Part shown: one piece after another, positions 35,541 through 44,348 of the stretch
Position numbering within the stretch: position 1 is the first letter of the stretch
How the letters are laid out: the number at the start of each line of letters is the position of its first letter
From: Haloarcula halobia
Lineage (GTDB): Archaea > Halobacteriota > Halobacteria > Halobacteriales > Haloarculaceae
DNA: 64,000 bases
Direction: 5' to 3'
Assembly (NCBI RefSeq): GCF_029338255.1
Contig: NZ_CP119787.1
Coordinates: 1,798,001 to 1,862,000 of the forward strand
Made by a program: the position numbers and the translations under genes
Notes under the pieces: generated by a model
What the model was told of the DNA's origin: nothing
The model's input: the letters and a program-made list of their open reading frames with translations, nothing else
Database searches by the model: none

Positions 35541-35680
35541 GTCTCTGATGCCGTCCAGACAGTGGTCGAGCGCGGTCATGCCGGGTTCGTGGGGCCCCGT
35601 CGCCGCCTTCGTCGGGTATCGTGACGAAACCCCCGGAAGGCGGCGGGACGGAGCGGCGATTTCGGGGCTATTCACAGTGC

Positions 35681-35688
35681 TTTTATGG
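35681..35688 (+). promoter_or_regulatory. TATA box for the 35712 gene
   Basis: TTTTATGG lies 24-31 nt before the ATG at 35712, matching haloarchaeal promoter spacing, and is divergent from the liv promoter. Confidence 0.5.
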
Positions 35689-35711
35689 GGTCCTCGGGTC
35701 ATTGTTGGTAG

Positions 35712-36860
35712 ATGCCGCGCCCGGTCGCTGCCTGTGCCGTCGGCCTCCTCGTCCTCGCCAGTATCGGTGCAGTACCGGTAGCTGCTGGTGCCCAGCAGAA
35801 CGCAGCGGTCCAGACACCGGACGGGTTCGACCAGACCGCGTTCCGCGTCACCGTCTACGAGAACGGGTCGGCGCGCTGGACCATCGAACACCGTACCCCG
35901 CTGAACAACGAGTCCGAACGGCAGCAGTTCGAGGACTACGCGGCGGCCTTCGAGAACAACGAGACGCAGCTGTACACGAACTTCGTCTCGCAGGCCGACG
36001 TCCTCACGCGGGTCGGAACGAACGCTACCGGGCGGGAGATGGACGCGCGGAACTTCCGGCGGTCGGCGGCCGTCGACCCGATACAGAGCAGCGGCACCGT
36101 GCGGATGTCGTTCCTGTGGACGAACCTGGCCGTCGTCTCCGGGGAGCGGGTCGTCGTCAACGACGTCTTCGCCGGCGGGTTCTACATCGGTCCCAGCCAG
36201 TCGCTGGTCTTCGAGCGTGGCCCGTCGCTCGCGTTCACGGACGCCCAGCCGAGACCCGACTCGATCAGTCAGCCGGACTCGCTGGCCCGCAGCGCCAGCG
36301 TCACCTGGAACGGCGAGCAGTCGTTCAACGACCGTCGTCCCTTCGTCGAGTTCGGGCCCCGATCCGCCGTGGGCGACGGGACGACAGCCACGGACGGGGA
36401 GACGCCCGGGACCGACGGGACGGCCGCTCCCCCGGCTGACAGCGAGCCGGCGTGGCTGATGCTGCTCGCGGTCGCTGCCGTCGTGGTACTCGGTCTGGGC
36501 GGTGCCGTGGCCTGGCGCTCCGGTGCGGCCGCGTCCAGGGGGTCCGACGAGGGCGGTGACGGGGGCGTGGTAACCGCCGAGCCGACGCCCGACCGGGAGC
36601 CAGCCGAACCCGACGTCGCCGAGGAGGAGCTGCTGACCGACAGCGACCGGGTGGTGAAGCTCCTGGAGGCGAACGGCGGTCGGATGAAGCAGGTCGACAT
36701 CGTCGACAGCACCGACTGGTCGAAATCGAAGGTGAGCATGCTCCTCTCGGACATGGAAGAGGAGGGCGACATCAGCAAACTGCGCGTGGGCCGCGAGAAC
36801 ATCATCAGCCTCGCCGGGCACGAACCCGACGCCACGAAGTCGCCCTTCGACGAGGAGTGA
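35712..36860 (+). CDS. Membrane-anchored winged-helix regulator
   Basis: The 382-aa protein has a signal peptide (~residues 1-26), an extracellular beta-rich domain (~30-215), a Thr/Gly/Asp-rich stalk, one transmembrane helix (~247-268), and a C-terminal winged helix (~315-365: VVKLLEANGGRMKQVDIVD, SKSKVSMLLSDMEEEGDI). An exterior sensor is thus fused to a cytoplasmic DNA-binding domain, a one-component transmembrane regulator typical of haloarchaea. It is divergent from livH (about 200 nt), so it may respond to envelope signals; any link to the transporter is inference. Confidence 0.8.
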   Translation: MPRPVAACAVGLLVLASIGAVPVAAGAQQNAAVQTPDGFDQTAFRVTVYENGSARWTIEHRTPLNNESERQQFEDYAAAFENNETQLYTNFVSQADVLTRVGTNATGREMDARNFRRSAAVDPIQSSGTVRMSFLWTNLAVVSGERVVVNDVFAGGFYIGPSQSLVFERGPSLAFTDAQPRPDSISQPDSLARSASVTWNGEQSFNDRRPFVEFGPRSAVGDGTTATDGETPGTDGTAAPPADSEPAWLMLLAVAAVVVLGLGGAVAWRSGAAASRGSDEGGDGGVVTAEPTPDREPAEPDVAEEELLTDSDRVVKLLEANGGRMKQVDIVDSTDWSKSKVSMLLSDMEEEGDISKLRVGRENIISLAGHEPDATKSPFDEE

Positions 36861-36936
36861 CCCGCGGGGCCTCGACCGCGCCGCCGACTGGGACTGTCGA
36901 GTGAGAAACCCACACAGGGCGGCCGTGAAGCGCAAT

Positions 36937-36944
36937 GATTATAC
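36937..36944 (+). promoter_or_regulatory. TATA box of tRNA-Glu(CTC)
   Basis: GATTATAC lies about 26-33 nt before the tRNA 5' end, in an A/T-richer pocket after the preceding gene. Confidence 0.55.
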
Positions 36945-36969
36945 GTCACTCCTCGTTACAGTCGAATGC

Positions 36970-37044
36970 GCTCCGTTGGTGTAGTCCGGCCAATCATATC
37001 ACCCTCTCACGGTGATGACCAGGGTTCGAATCCCTGACGGAGCA
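36970..37044 (+). tRNA. tRNA-Glu (anticodon CTC)
   Basis: The 75-nt cloverleaf is complete. The acceptor GCTCCGT pairs with ACGGAGC and is followed by discriminator A. The D-arm is GTGTAGTCCGGCCAATCAT. The anticodon stem TCACC/GGTGA encloses loop CTCTCAC with anticodon CTC, and the T-arm is CAGGGTTCGAATCCCTG. No intron and no encoded CCA. A 25-nt copy of its 3' end recurs about 121 nt downstream. Confidence 0.95.
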
Positions 37045-37167
37045 TCCTGCGACTTCTCGTGGCGAGTGATAGCGAGGCCGAACCGTATCGATGCGATGGA
37101 AGGGCTTCGAATCACGCGAGAGAGCACAGCGAATCTCGCCTCGGGTTCGAATCCCTGACGGAGCATC
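37022..37167 (+). repeat. Direct repeat of the tRNA-Glu 3' end (att-like scar)
   Basis: A 25-bp sequence spanning the T-arm and 3' acceptor of tRNA-Glu(CTC), plus the next two bases, occurs at 37022-37046 and again exactly at 37143-37167. The ~35 nt after each copy are also similar (both continue toward CGACTTCTCG...GCGA). This is what tyrosine-recombinase integration into a tRNA 3' end leaves behind. No integrase is present between or beside the copies. Confidence 0.7.
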
Positions 37168-37221
37168 TGACGACTTCTCGCCGCGAACGACAGCGAGGTG
37201 GCGGTCCCGTCGTCCTTCTGC

Positions 37222-37299
37222 TACTGCCGGCTGTAAGTTCGTCACAATTCTCGACACCCCGGGGTGCCGAGAATTGTCTAGATGCTACAGCCGGCAGTA
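37222..37299. repeat. 78-bp nested palindrome
   Basis: Outer arms TACTGCCGGCTGTA (37222-37235) and TACAGCCGGCAGTA (37286-37299) are perfect inverted repeats. Inside is a second inverted repeat at 37244-37277 with 17-bp arms (ACAATTCTCG then CACCCC/GGGGTG) and a single mismatch, with no central loop. Unpaired 8-nt segments lie between inner and outer arms on each side. It lies 4 nt beyond the stop of the 37304-38218 gene, so a transcript hairpin or terminator is possible. A miniature mobile element or cruciform is the alternative. Confidence 0.75.
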
Positions 37300-37303
37300 T
37301 GAG

Positions 37304-38218
37304 TCACCGCACCGAGAGGGTCGCCTGCCGCGGCGCGGACCGCACCCGTTCGGTCCGGTGCTCGATGGCGTCGAGGGTTCCCCGCCAGTAGGGCACCGGC
37401 CCGTCCGGGAGGTCCCACTCGACCGACGCCCGCGTCGGCACGAGCCGACCGTTCCGGTCCCGGTACGCCTCGAACCGGCCGGTCCAGGGGGCGTACTCGT
37501 CGGCGGCCTGGCGGTAGCGGTGGCCAGTGACTCGCTCGACGAGCCCGTCGTCGTCGAAGTGGAAGACGGCCGTGGCGGTGGTTTCCAGAAGCTCGAGTCT
37601 CGCCCGCGCCGCCGAGTCGCTCACGGCCTCCCACTCGACGCCGCTACCGGGCAGGAGGGCGGTCGGGAACCACACGGCCTCGGCGAGGTACCGGAGCAGC
37701 TCGCCCGCGTCCATCTCGGGTGACGGCCCCGCTCTTGCGACCCGGAGTGCGGAGAGCACTCGGGCCTCCAGGACGCCGGCACCGTCGACGTAGGCGTCGA
37801 CCACGCGGACCGGGAGCAGTGGCGCCAGGTCGATGGTCGCGTCCCAGACGAATCCGGGCGGCGCGGACGTGTAGTGCTGGGTCGCAGCAAGCGGCCGCCA
37901 CGAGGCGTCGGCACCGCCGAGGCGGAACGCGCCGGTCTGTTCGAGGCGAACCGCCGTCGTGTACGGCAGGCCGGGCTCGAGGACGGCGTCGAAGTACCTC
38001 GCCACCGGGGCCGGCACCCCGTCGAGGTCGTCCCGGTCGAACTCCCCCTCCCGAACCGACCCCGCCGTGAGCAGTCTGTCGATCTGTGCGTCGACGTCGC
38101 GGGCGAACCGGCGTCGCTCGATACCGGCCGCGACCAGTCCGGCGGTGCCCAGCAGGCCTGCGACCGCCAGCGCCGCCCGACGGCCGGCAGGGACGCCATC
38201 TCCAGGGGACCAAACCAT
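37304..38218 (-). CDS. DUF6544-like membrane-anchored protein
   Basis: The 304-aa protein has an N-terminal transmembrane helix (~residues 14-32) followed by a beta-rich domain with FDRDDLDGVPAPVARYFDAVL, LEQTGAFRLG and HYRQAADEYAPWTGRF. This resembles DUF6544/DUF6920 proteins of bacteria and haloarchaea, whose function is unknown. It ends just before the 78-bp palindrome. It is the first protein gene inside the tRNA-Glu scar and may be accessory. Confidence 0.65.
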   Translation of the reverse strand: MVWSPGDGVPAGRRAALAVAGLLGTAGLVAAGIERRRFARDVDAQIDRLLTAGSVREGEFDRDDLDGVPAPVARYFDAVLEPGLPYTTAVRLEQTGAFRLGGADASWRPLAATQHYTSAPPGFVWDATIDLAPLLPVRVVDAYVDGAGVLEARVLSALRVARAGPSPEMDAGELLRYLAEAVWFPTALLPGSGVEWEAVSDSAARARLELLETTATAVFHFDDDGLVERVTGHRYRQAADEYAPWTGRFEAYRDRNGRLVPTRASVEWDLPDGPVPYWRGTLDAIEHRTERVRSAPRQATLSVR

Positions 38219-38271
38219 CAACTGGCCGATACGAATGCCTCGAGATAAAACGTGGTGGTCGCCCGGTCGAA

Positions 38272-38487
38272 CTATCGACCGCCGCGCGTGCCCGTGACCC
38301 TGACCAGCAGGTCCCGGACCCGTCGGGGCCGTGGCGTCCCTTTCCTCGGCGATGCCTGATGAGTGCCTGCGAGCACCGGCGCAGACCAGTCGGCCGTCGT
38401 CACGTAACTGGCACCGACGCTGCCGAGCGACAGCAGGAGCGCCACGAGCGACGTCGTCCACAGCGGCGTCCGGCCCCGGCCGTGCAC
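38272..38487 (-). CDS. Possible small one-TM protein
   Basis: A 71-aa frame with GTG start has one hydrophobic helix (~residues 10-28) and a strongly basic tail. No family is recognised and the Arg-rich C-terminus looks like shadow-frame composition. It fills an otherwise gene-free stretch between the DUF6544-like gene and the zinc mini-protein. Confidence 0.3.
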   Translation of the reverse strand: MHGRGRTPLWTTSLVALLLSLGSVGASYVTTADWSAPVLAGTHQASPRKGTPRPRRVRDLLVRVTGTRGGR

Positions 38488-38554
38488 CGCGTATGCCGAC
38501 CCACCGCCGGGCGAGTAAAAGTGGTCCTGGAGAATCAGTTTGGGTTTTGATCGA

Positions 38555-38740
38555 CTACTCCGTGTCCCAGTTCATCCGGCAGTCCTCGTCACAGAAGTGC
38601 GCCGTCTGGACGGTCCCCTCCTCTATCCACGTGATGACTCGGTGTGTCACTTCGTTGGCGATGGGGTCGCCACAGGTCGCACAGTTCGGCGCGTCCTCCT
38701 CGTCGATATCCTCGTGGTGATCCGATGTCGGGTCGACCAT
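38555..38740 (-). CDS. Zinc-binding mini-protein (DUF7576-like)
   Basis: The 61-aa acidic product contains NCATCGDPIANEVTHRVI and HFCDEDCRMNW, a CxxC ... CxxxC set for one zinc ion. It is a common haloarchaeal small zinc protein with no established role. The ATG at 38740 begins MVDPTSDHHED. It ends about 250 nt upstream of the DUF6544-like gene and starts 65 nt downstream of the nucleotidyltransferase gene. Confidence 0.75.
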   Translation of the reverse strand: MVDPTSDHHEDIDEEDAPNCATCGDPIANEVTHRVITWIEEGTVQTAHFCDEDCRMNWDTE

Positions 38741-38805
38741 TCTTACCCGAGAGTGGAATCGGCCGTACTTAATCCCACATATTCGTGCCGAGAAAACGTC
38801 CCGCA

Positions 38806-39987
38806 CTACCGGTCGCGCGTGACGCTCTCGCCGGGCACCGTCGTCGCCCCGGGGGAGAGGACCACCCCGGCGTTGAGGCTGGTGTTGATGGCCGTCCTCG
38901 CGCCGTCGCCGGCGACGACGCCGAATTTCCGCCGGCCGGTGGAGACGCGCTCGCCCTTGACGGTCATCCGGACCGGGTCGTCGTCGTGGCGGAGGTTCGC
39001 CACCTGCGTGCCAGCACCGAGGTTGACGTCGCTGCCGAGGACGCTGTCCCCGACGTACGAGACGTGCGGGACGTTCGACCCCGCGAACACCACGGTGTTC
39101 TTGACCTCGACGCCGTGGCCGACGTGACAGTCCTCGCCGACGAGCGTCGCGCCCCGGATGTAGGCGTTCGGGCCGACGTGGGCGCCGGACTCGACGAGCG
39201 TGGGCCCCTCGATGGTGACGCCCGGTTCGACGACGGCTCCCGCTTCGACGACGACGGTGCCCCTGAGGTCGGCGTCGCCCCGCACGTCGCCGTCGATGCG
39301 CCGTTCCATGTCCGCGAGCTTCCACTCGTTTGCCTCCAGCAGTTCCCACGGGCGGCCCACGTCGAGCCACTGCGCTACTTCGACGGCCGTTACGGAGTAC
39401 TCGTCGACGACCCGCGCGAGGACGTCCGTTATCTCGCGCTCGCCCCGTTCGCTCAGCGGGACGTCCAGCCAGTCCCGGGCTTCGGCGGGGAAGACGTACG
39501 CGCCGGCGTTCGCGAGCTCCGTCGGCGGGTCGTCGGGCTTCTCGACGATTCCGGTCACCGTCTCGCCGTCCGTCGAGAGCACACCGTAGTTCCGCGGGTC
39601 CTCGACGCGGTAGGCGGCGATGGCCGGGGCAGCGTCGAACAGCGCCGAGACGCTCGCCTGGTCGTAGAGGTTGTCGCCGTTCAGGACGGCAAAGGGGCCG
39701 TCCAGATGCGCACTGGCGGCGTCGACGGCGTCGGCCGTCCCGAGTTGCTCCTCCTGGACGGCGAAGGTCACGGGGACGCCCCGGTAGGTGTCGCCGAAGT
39801 ACGACCGGACGTCGGCCGCCTCGTAGCCGACGACGAAGATGAGTTCGTCGGCGCCCGCGTTCACGGCGGTGTCGGCTGTGTGTGCGACCAGCGGCCGGTC
39901 GGCCACCTGCAGCATCGGCTTCGGCGTCTGTGCGGTCAACGGCCGCATTCGAGTCCCCTCGCCGGCCGCGAGTACGACAGCTTGCAT
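38806..39987 (-). CDS. GlmU-like bifunctional sugar-1-phosphate nucleotidyltransferase/acetyltransferase
   Basis: The 393-aa protein has an N-terminal nucleotidyltransferase domain with AVVLAAGEGTRMRPLT, LNGDNLYD and VEKPDDPP. A left-handed beta-helix of hexapeptide repeats (~residues 240-393) follows. In archaea such proteins make UDP-GlcNAc or dTDP/UDP-glucose for glycan synthesis. The acetyltransferase half shows the NLRHDDDPVRMTVKGERVSTGRRKFG pattern in shorter pieces. The start at 39987 (MQAVVLAAG) fits the family, not an upstream ATG. Confidence 0.88.
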   Translation of the reverse strand: MQAVVLAAGEGTRMRPLTAQTPKPMLQVADRPLVAHTADTAVNAGADELIFVVGYEAADVRSYFGDTYRGVPVTFAVQEEQLGTADAVDAASAHLDGPFAVLNGDNLYDQASVSALFDAAPAIAAYRVEDPRNYGVLSTDGETVTGIVEKPDDPPTELANAGAYVFPAEARDWLDVPLSERGEREITDVLARVVDEYSVTAVEVAQWLDVGRPWELLEANEWKLADMERRIDGDVRGDADLRGTVVVEAGAVVEPGVTIEGPTLVESGAHVGPNAYIRGATLVGEDCHVGHGVEVKNTVVFAGSNVPHVSYVGDSVLGSDVNLGAGTQVANLRHDDDPVRMTVKGERVSTGRRKFGVVAGDGARTAINTSLNAGVVLSPGATTVPGESVTRDR

Positions 39988-40584
39988 GCACGAGACGTCA
40001 CGCGGCCCCGAAAAATACCTACTGCTGTCGGAATCGCCAGTGTTCACTGTCACAGCCGGTCGGTGAGCAAGCGGGGCGGGGCAGAACGTTCGCTTCGTCG
40101 GCTCACTCGCCAGATTCGCACGTTCCCTTCACCTGGGCGACGCGGGTACACGTGACCGAACCGAGTCCGCCGACGAAGTTGCCCACCGCGACGAAACCGG
40201 TCGAATCCAGCTCGACCGGATCTCGGCCGAGTCGTCGTTCGTCCTCCTCGGCGGCTCTGTGAACTTTCTCGCCAGGGTCGGGCGTCCCGTCTACGTCTCC
40301 GCTACCGGTTCGAGAACCGAAAACCGAGGCACGCGGTGACCGGCGATACGCGCTGGAATCACCGCCTGGACGGTCACAGTCGAACACGCCATCGGATCAG
40401 CTCCTTGCAGAACCCGCGACCACTGCTCGTCTCTGGCGTTCGAGAACCGAGCGACGTTCGGAGGCGACCGTGTCGACGTAAAAACCCATCCGATGATGAC
40501 CACAATTGCCGCCTATTACTGTCTAAAATTCGGGATATCTCCCTTCTGCGGAGAATTTCCCCGGTATTACGTCGGACTTTCCCC
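39988..40584. other. Gene-poor boundary of the lower-G+C block
   Basis: About 600 nt with no convincing gene. A minus-strand frame at 40103-40387 could encode 94 aa but has no recognisable family and may be decayed coding DNA. Base composition falls from G+C-rich to visibly A/T-richer at about 40490, which I take as the edge of acquired DNA. Confidence 0.4.
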
Positions 40585-40594
40585 AAATTATAAT
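40585..40594 (+). promoter_or_regulatory. TATA box for the reductase-like gene
   Basis: AAATTATAAT is a clear TATA element 28-37 nt before ATG 40622 and supports that start over an upstream in-frame ATG. Confidence 0.6.
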
Positions 40595-40621
40595 GTCCCT
40601 GGGGCGACCTGTTGTGAAAAG

Positions 40622-41818
40622 ATGGAATCAGCTTCGGACGACGTCGCAGTGATTGGCGGTTCGGTTTCCGGACTTGCGGCCGCAGACAGTCTTGCTGATG
40701 TGAGCAAGATAGGCGAGGTTCGCGTATTCGAGCGACAAGAGTATGACAACAAGCGAGTCGATTGTGGGGAGGCAATCAATGATTCTACACTCGTACCGCT
40801 CGAGAAGACCGAAGCAAACGGTTTCCTGAACAACGTCCGTGGGTTCCAGCTTCGGGTGTACAGTGGCATGAATCGGCGTGCAACCGAGACGCCGTTGGGT
40901 ACCTCGGATCTCCGATGTGAAGCGGGCTATATCTGTGATCGTGACGTCGTCGAACGTCGATGGGCAGACTCCCTGTCGGAGGACGGTGTGCTCTTCGAAA
41001 CCGGTCGTTCGGTCTCACATTCAGAATACCGTGACATCTGTGATGAGTACGACTACGTCGTCGATGCGACGGGGCAACCCTCTCTCACACACAAGGTTCA
41101 CGACCGAGTTCCGGAATACACGGGCGACATGGTCGCATTGAATGCGACTGTCGAGGGGGATTTCAGTGACTACGTCGAGTATCCCCGGATCTATTTCGAG
41201 GGGTACGTTGGCTACTCGTGGTCGTTTCCGAAGTCCAGGACCCATGCGAATGTCGGTATCGGCTGGGCGGGCGATCAGCGACCGGACGACTACATGAGTG
41301 CATTCGAAGCGGCGGCAAAACGCAATGGATTCCCCGTCCCGGACAGATCGGACGTGAATATTTACACAATTCCGCGTGGACCGAGCCTCGATCCAACGAA
41401 GACACATCACCCTGAATCAGACGTGTTCCTCGTCGGCGATGCGGCAGGTATAGCTAACCGGTATCAGGGCGAAGGCATCTGTCAGGGAATCCGGTCCTCG
41501 TATCTGCTGGCGGACTTGATCGCGGCCGGGAACGAAGAGGAGTATTCCGCACGGCTGTACGATACCATGAAATCGGAATACAGGTTGGCACACCTGATGC
41601 GGGGTGCGTGGGTCGAACACGAAGATCCAGCGTTACTGGCCGATGTCGCCGAAGCGCTTGAGGGTTTAACGATCGATGACATTACTCGACGGCCGAACGT
41701 CGTGATTCGACGACTCTTGAGGTCACCGAGTGTGGCCACCAGATTAGTGGCGAATGGGGGAATCATAAAGCGCCTCTTCGATGCCTACACCGATTCGTGG
41801 GAGTATACGAATGCCTGA
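40622..41818 (+). CDS. Geranylgeranyl-reductase-family flavoprotein
   Basis: The 398-aa product has a Rossmann FAD motif VAVIGGSVSGLAAADSLA, the family segment RVDCGEAIN, and the second FAD motif FLVGDAAGIANRYQGEGICQ. These place it with digeranylgeranylglycerophospholipid reductases and related halogenase-like monooxygenases. It might saturate an isoprenoid chain of a lipid, carotenoid or quinone. Codon usage is visibly A/T-richer than in core genes. It overlaps the next membrane-protein gene by 8 nt, so they form a small acquired operon. Confidence 0.75.
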   Translation: MESASDDVAVIGGSVSGLAAADSLADVSKIGEVRVFERQEYDNKRVDCGEAINDSTLVPLEKTEANGFLNNVRGFQLRVYSGMNRRATETPLGTSDLRCEAGYICDRDVVERRWADSLSEDGVLFETGRSVSHSEYRDICDEYDYVVDATGQPSLTHKVHDRVPEYTGDMVALNATVEGDFSDYVEYPRIYFEGYVGYSWSFPKSRTHANVGIGWAGDQRPDDYMSAFEAAAKRNGFPVPDRSDVNIYTIPRGPSLDPTKTHHPESDVFLVGDAAGIANRYQGEGICQGIRSSYLLADLIAAGNEEEYSARLYDTMKSEYRLAHLMRGAWVEHEDPALLADVAEALEGLTIDDITRRPNVVIRRLLRSPSVATRLVANGGIIKRLFDAYTDSWEYTNA

Positions 41819-42869
41819 GCGTACCTACGATAAATTCGATTACGACACCCACTGGGTGAGTGAACGACTAGAACAGGGGCTATGGGGGATAGAGAACCCA
41901 CTGATCCTGGGGATTCTGAAGTTCTCTATGCCCTGGAACGTGTTGGCAGTGATCTACTCCGTCCTCTTTTGGGAGACTCTGACGCCAGTCTTCATCTACT
42001 CATCTGCTCTTGGATTACTGTGGGTCAACATCGCACCGTATCTCATCTGGTATTATGACGAGCGAGTTCTCCCGGAGTTTTTCACGAGCTTCTCAGAACT
42101 GCTCGCTGACGAACAAGAACGTGCTAGCATAGCGAAGAAGTACAACGAATTTTTTGCCCGCCATCGACTTTCGGTGTCGGTGTTCTGGACGATCAGCATC
42201 GTGTCGATCATCTATGTCAGTGAGCCCGCACTGACAACGATGGGCATGAGTGGGGCAGGCGCTCTCTTTCTCTACACGACATACGCATACGGCATCTACA
42301 TCGGAGCCGTTCTCGGACACGGGTTCGTCGGCCCAGTTACGACGATGCTACTAATCCATGAAATAACGACGTACGATTTAGAGATAGATCCTCTCCATCC
42401 CGATGGACTGGGGGGACTGAGTATCGTCGGATCGATCGCGATCCGGACAACGCTCCTCTTTTCGTCGGCCTCCTTGTTTCTCCCCCTGCTCTTTTATTTT
42501 GCAGAGTCGGGTGGTACGACTGCAGTCATATTTGGCATCACCGGCATCTACATCTTGACGATATTCCTCTCGTTCCTGTATCCGACGGTCATCGTGAACC
42601 GGCGCGCCCAACGATATCGCGATTCGGTACTCGAGGATCTCAGACAGCAGTATGCCACGGTAGAGCAGCAGATACATACTCCGGATAAGAATGAAATCTC
42701 GGAACTGAACAAGCGACTGGAACTGCAGCGAGTACAGCGGAACTTCGAGAATTATAACTCTGTAAGCCTCTATCCGCTACAACTGAGCATCCTCACTAGA
42801 CTTGCCGGGTCAATCCTGCTGCCAATCTTGATCACCATCTTCCAGATTTACCTTTCAGACATGCTCTAG
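41811..42869 (+). CDS. Polytopic membrane protein of unknown function
   Basis: The 352-aa protein has about seven or eight hydrophobic segments, e.g. WNVLAVIYSVLFWETLTPVF, SVSVFWTISIVSIIYV, and a C-terminal LAGSILLPILITIFQIYL. A coiled-coil stretch near residue 270-310 (QQYATVEQQIHTPDKNEISE) lies before the last helix. ATG 41811 overlaps the reductase stop. No transporter or enzyme motif is recognised. Coupling to the flavoprotein suggests a lipid- or quinone-related partner, but this is inference. A/T-rich composition indicates recent transfer. Confidence 0.65.
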   Translation: MPERTYDKFDYDTHWVSERLEQGLWGIENPLILGILKFSMPWNVLAVIYSVLFWETLTPVFIYSSALGLLWVNIAPYLIWYYDERVLPEFFTSFSELLADEQERASIAKKYNEFFARHRLSVSVFWTISIVSIIYVSEPALTTMGMSGAGALFLYTTYAYGIYIGAVLGHGFVGPVTTMLLIHEITTYDLEIDPLHPDGLGGLSIVGSIAIRTTLLFSSASLFLPLLFYFAESGGTTAVIFGITGIYILTIFLSFLYPTVIVNRRAQRYRDSVLEDLRQQYATVEQQIHTPDKNEISELNKRLELQRVQRNFENYNSVSLYPLQLSILTRLAGSILLPILITIFQIYLSDML

Positions 42870-43055
42870 GTGACCCGGCAGTGGTTAGTTTAGAGCAGTG
42901 TGCCAGCGAGATCCCCGGACCGTTTCGTGGCGGCACGGGACGGTCTGACGAGGACACTCACGGATCTCTGTGGGATCTCGAGGGATCGACCCCGGCGTGT
43001 TCGATCACCCTATAAAAAACCATCGTCGCTCTGCGACCATCTGTGGTCGATGGGC

Positions 43056-43065
43056 CATTTATATT
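43056..43065 (+). promoter_or_regulatory. TATA box for the 43095 lipoprotein gene
   Basis: CATTTATATT lies 30-39 nt upstream of the chosen ATG 43095 and supports it against an open frame beginning 195 nt earlier. Confidence 0.55.
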
Positions 43066-43094
43066 CGCTTGCCGCTGGATGCTCGTCCTGTAGG

Positions 43095-44348
43095 ATGCCC
43101 CCTGACTCATATCGGCCCTCCCCCGATCGGACTCGAAGACAGTTCCTCACCCGGAGCGGTACCGCAGTGGCTGGCTCGCTGTCGGTTCTGACGGCCGGCT
43201 GTCTCTCCAGCCTCCCCCCTCTCGGTGACGACCAGCGGTATGGACGTCTCGACGCACCACCCGCATCAGATCCGACGTACCGAAAGTGGCTCCCAGCCCC
43301 TTCCAGCCTCGATCGATTCGATGGACCGTACCACTTCGTGGCTCTCGATTCGACGACGCGTCGCCCGGATGCACCCGAAAAATTCGTCGCCGGACGGGCT
43401 CACCTGAAAGCGAGTCTCGATTACTTCGGCATCGGCTTCGAGAGTTACGATCGGGTGGTGAGTTCCCGCTTTGGAACTGTAATCGAAGCATCGTTCGAGC
43501 CGTCGGCCGTGATTGGGACTGTCGCAGACAGCGGGTACGAGCGGACGGGCGAGTATCGGGATTTCACGGTCTTCGCTCGGTCGGACACCGTTCGCCGTGT
43601 TGCGGTCGGAGACGACGCCATCGTGTGGACGAGCGCGTATCGACATGCGGCGCCGAATCTCGACGCCATCATCGATGCGGGCACCGGACACCGGCTTCGA
43701 TATCACGAGGAGAACCGGGCGTTCGACCGACTCGTCACTGCCGCCGGAAGTAATCCGTATCTCGGCGTCAACACAGCTATCCACGACCCGACTGGCCGTC
43801 CGGTGCTGATGGCAGACGCCTTCCGGTTCGACGAGGAAGCCGCCTATCAGGTGGTCTTCTACTATTACCAGCAGCCCGACAACGTGGCCACGAGGGAGGC
43901 ACTGGAGCGTGGTCTCCGGGAGGAAGACTATCGGTTCACATCCGAAGCCGAGACGTTCGACGTCTCCGTCGACGATCGGTTCGCCACGGTGGAAACGCGA
44001 ATCCCGCTCGACGACACCGATGAACTGCCTCCCGAGTACGACCTCCCGCAAGTAACGTGGGGTCTGACGTACGGAGACGAGCCAATGCAGGCGACCGTCC
44101 GACACGAGGCGGGAGAGTCTGTTCCCGCCCATAGACTCTTCTACGATCTCGAATCCCAGTCCGCCCCCGGCAGAATCGACAAACACCCGCTCTGGACTGC
44201 ACAGAAATCTATCGAACGGGGTTCGACTGCGACAGTCGACCTGGAAAACCAGCCGGACGCGAGGGGGTTGAATCTCGTCTATTCGGCCGGTGATGTGAGA
44301 TTCCACGTCCTCTTCGGTGCCGACTTGCAGAGGACCACCGATGACTAG
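43095..44348 (+). CDS. Tat-type lipoprotein, unknown function
   Basis: The 417-aa precursor begins with a twin-arginine signal (TRRQFLTRSGTAVAG) and lipobox TAGC. The mature part is rich in Tyr/Asp/Arg beta-strand segments without a recognised domain; a duplicated internal organisation (residues ~60-190 and ~200-380) is possible. Such haloarchaeal lipoproteins are surface-bound. It overlaps or nearly abuts the next regulatory gene, making a lipoprotein/winged-helix/membrane triad. Confidence 0.65.
   Translation: MPPDSYRPSPDRTRRQFLTRSGTAVAGSLSVLTAGCLSSLPPLGDDQRYGRLDAPPASDPTYRKWLPAPSSLDRFDGPYHFVALDSTTRRPDAPEKFVAGRAHLKASLDYFGIGFESYDRVVSSRFGTVIEASFEPSAVIGTVADSGYERTGEYRDFTVFARSDTVRRVAVGDDAIVWTSAYRHAAPNLDAIIDAGTGHRLRYHEENRAFDRLVTAAGSNPYLGVNTAIHDPTGRPVLMADAFRFDEEAAYQVVFYYYQQPDNVATREALERGLREEDYRFTSEAETFDVSVDDRFATVETRIPLDDTDELPPEYDLPQVTWGLTYGDEPMQATVRHEAGESVPAHRLFYDLESQSAPGRIDKHPLWTAQKSIERGSTATVDLENQPDARGLNLVYSAGDVRFHVLFGADLQRTTDD

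Noticed and set aside
37091-37723. 210-aa plus-strand frame through the tRNA scar and palindrome
   Set aside because: It crosses the att-like repeat and the palindrome and is antisense to the DUF6544-like gene; a common false call near tRNA genes.
40103-40387. 94-aa minus-strand frame
   Set aside because: No family, no promoter and ordinary shadow-frame composition; kept only as a note on the gene-poor boundary.
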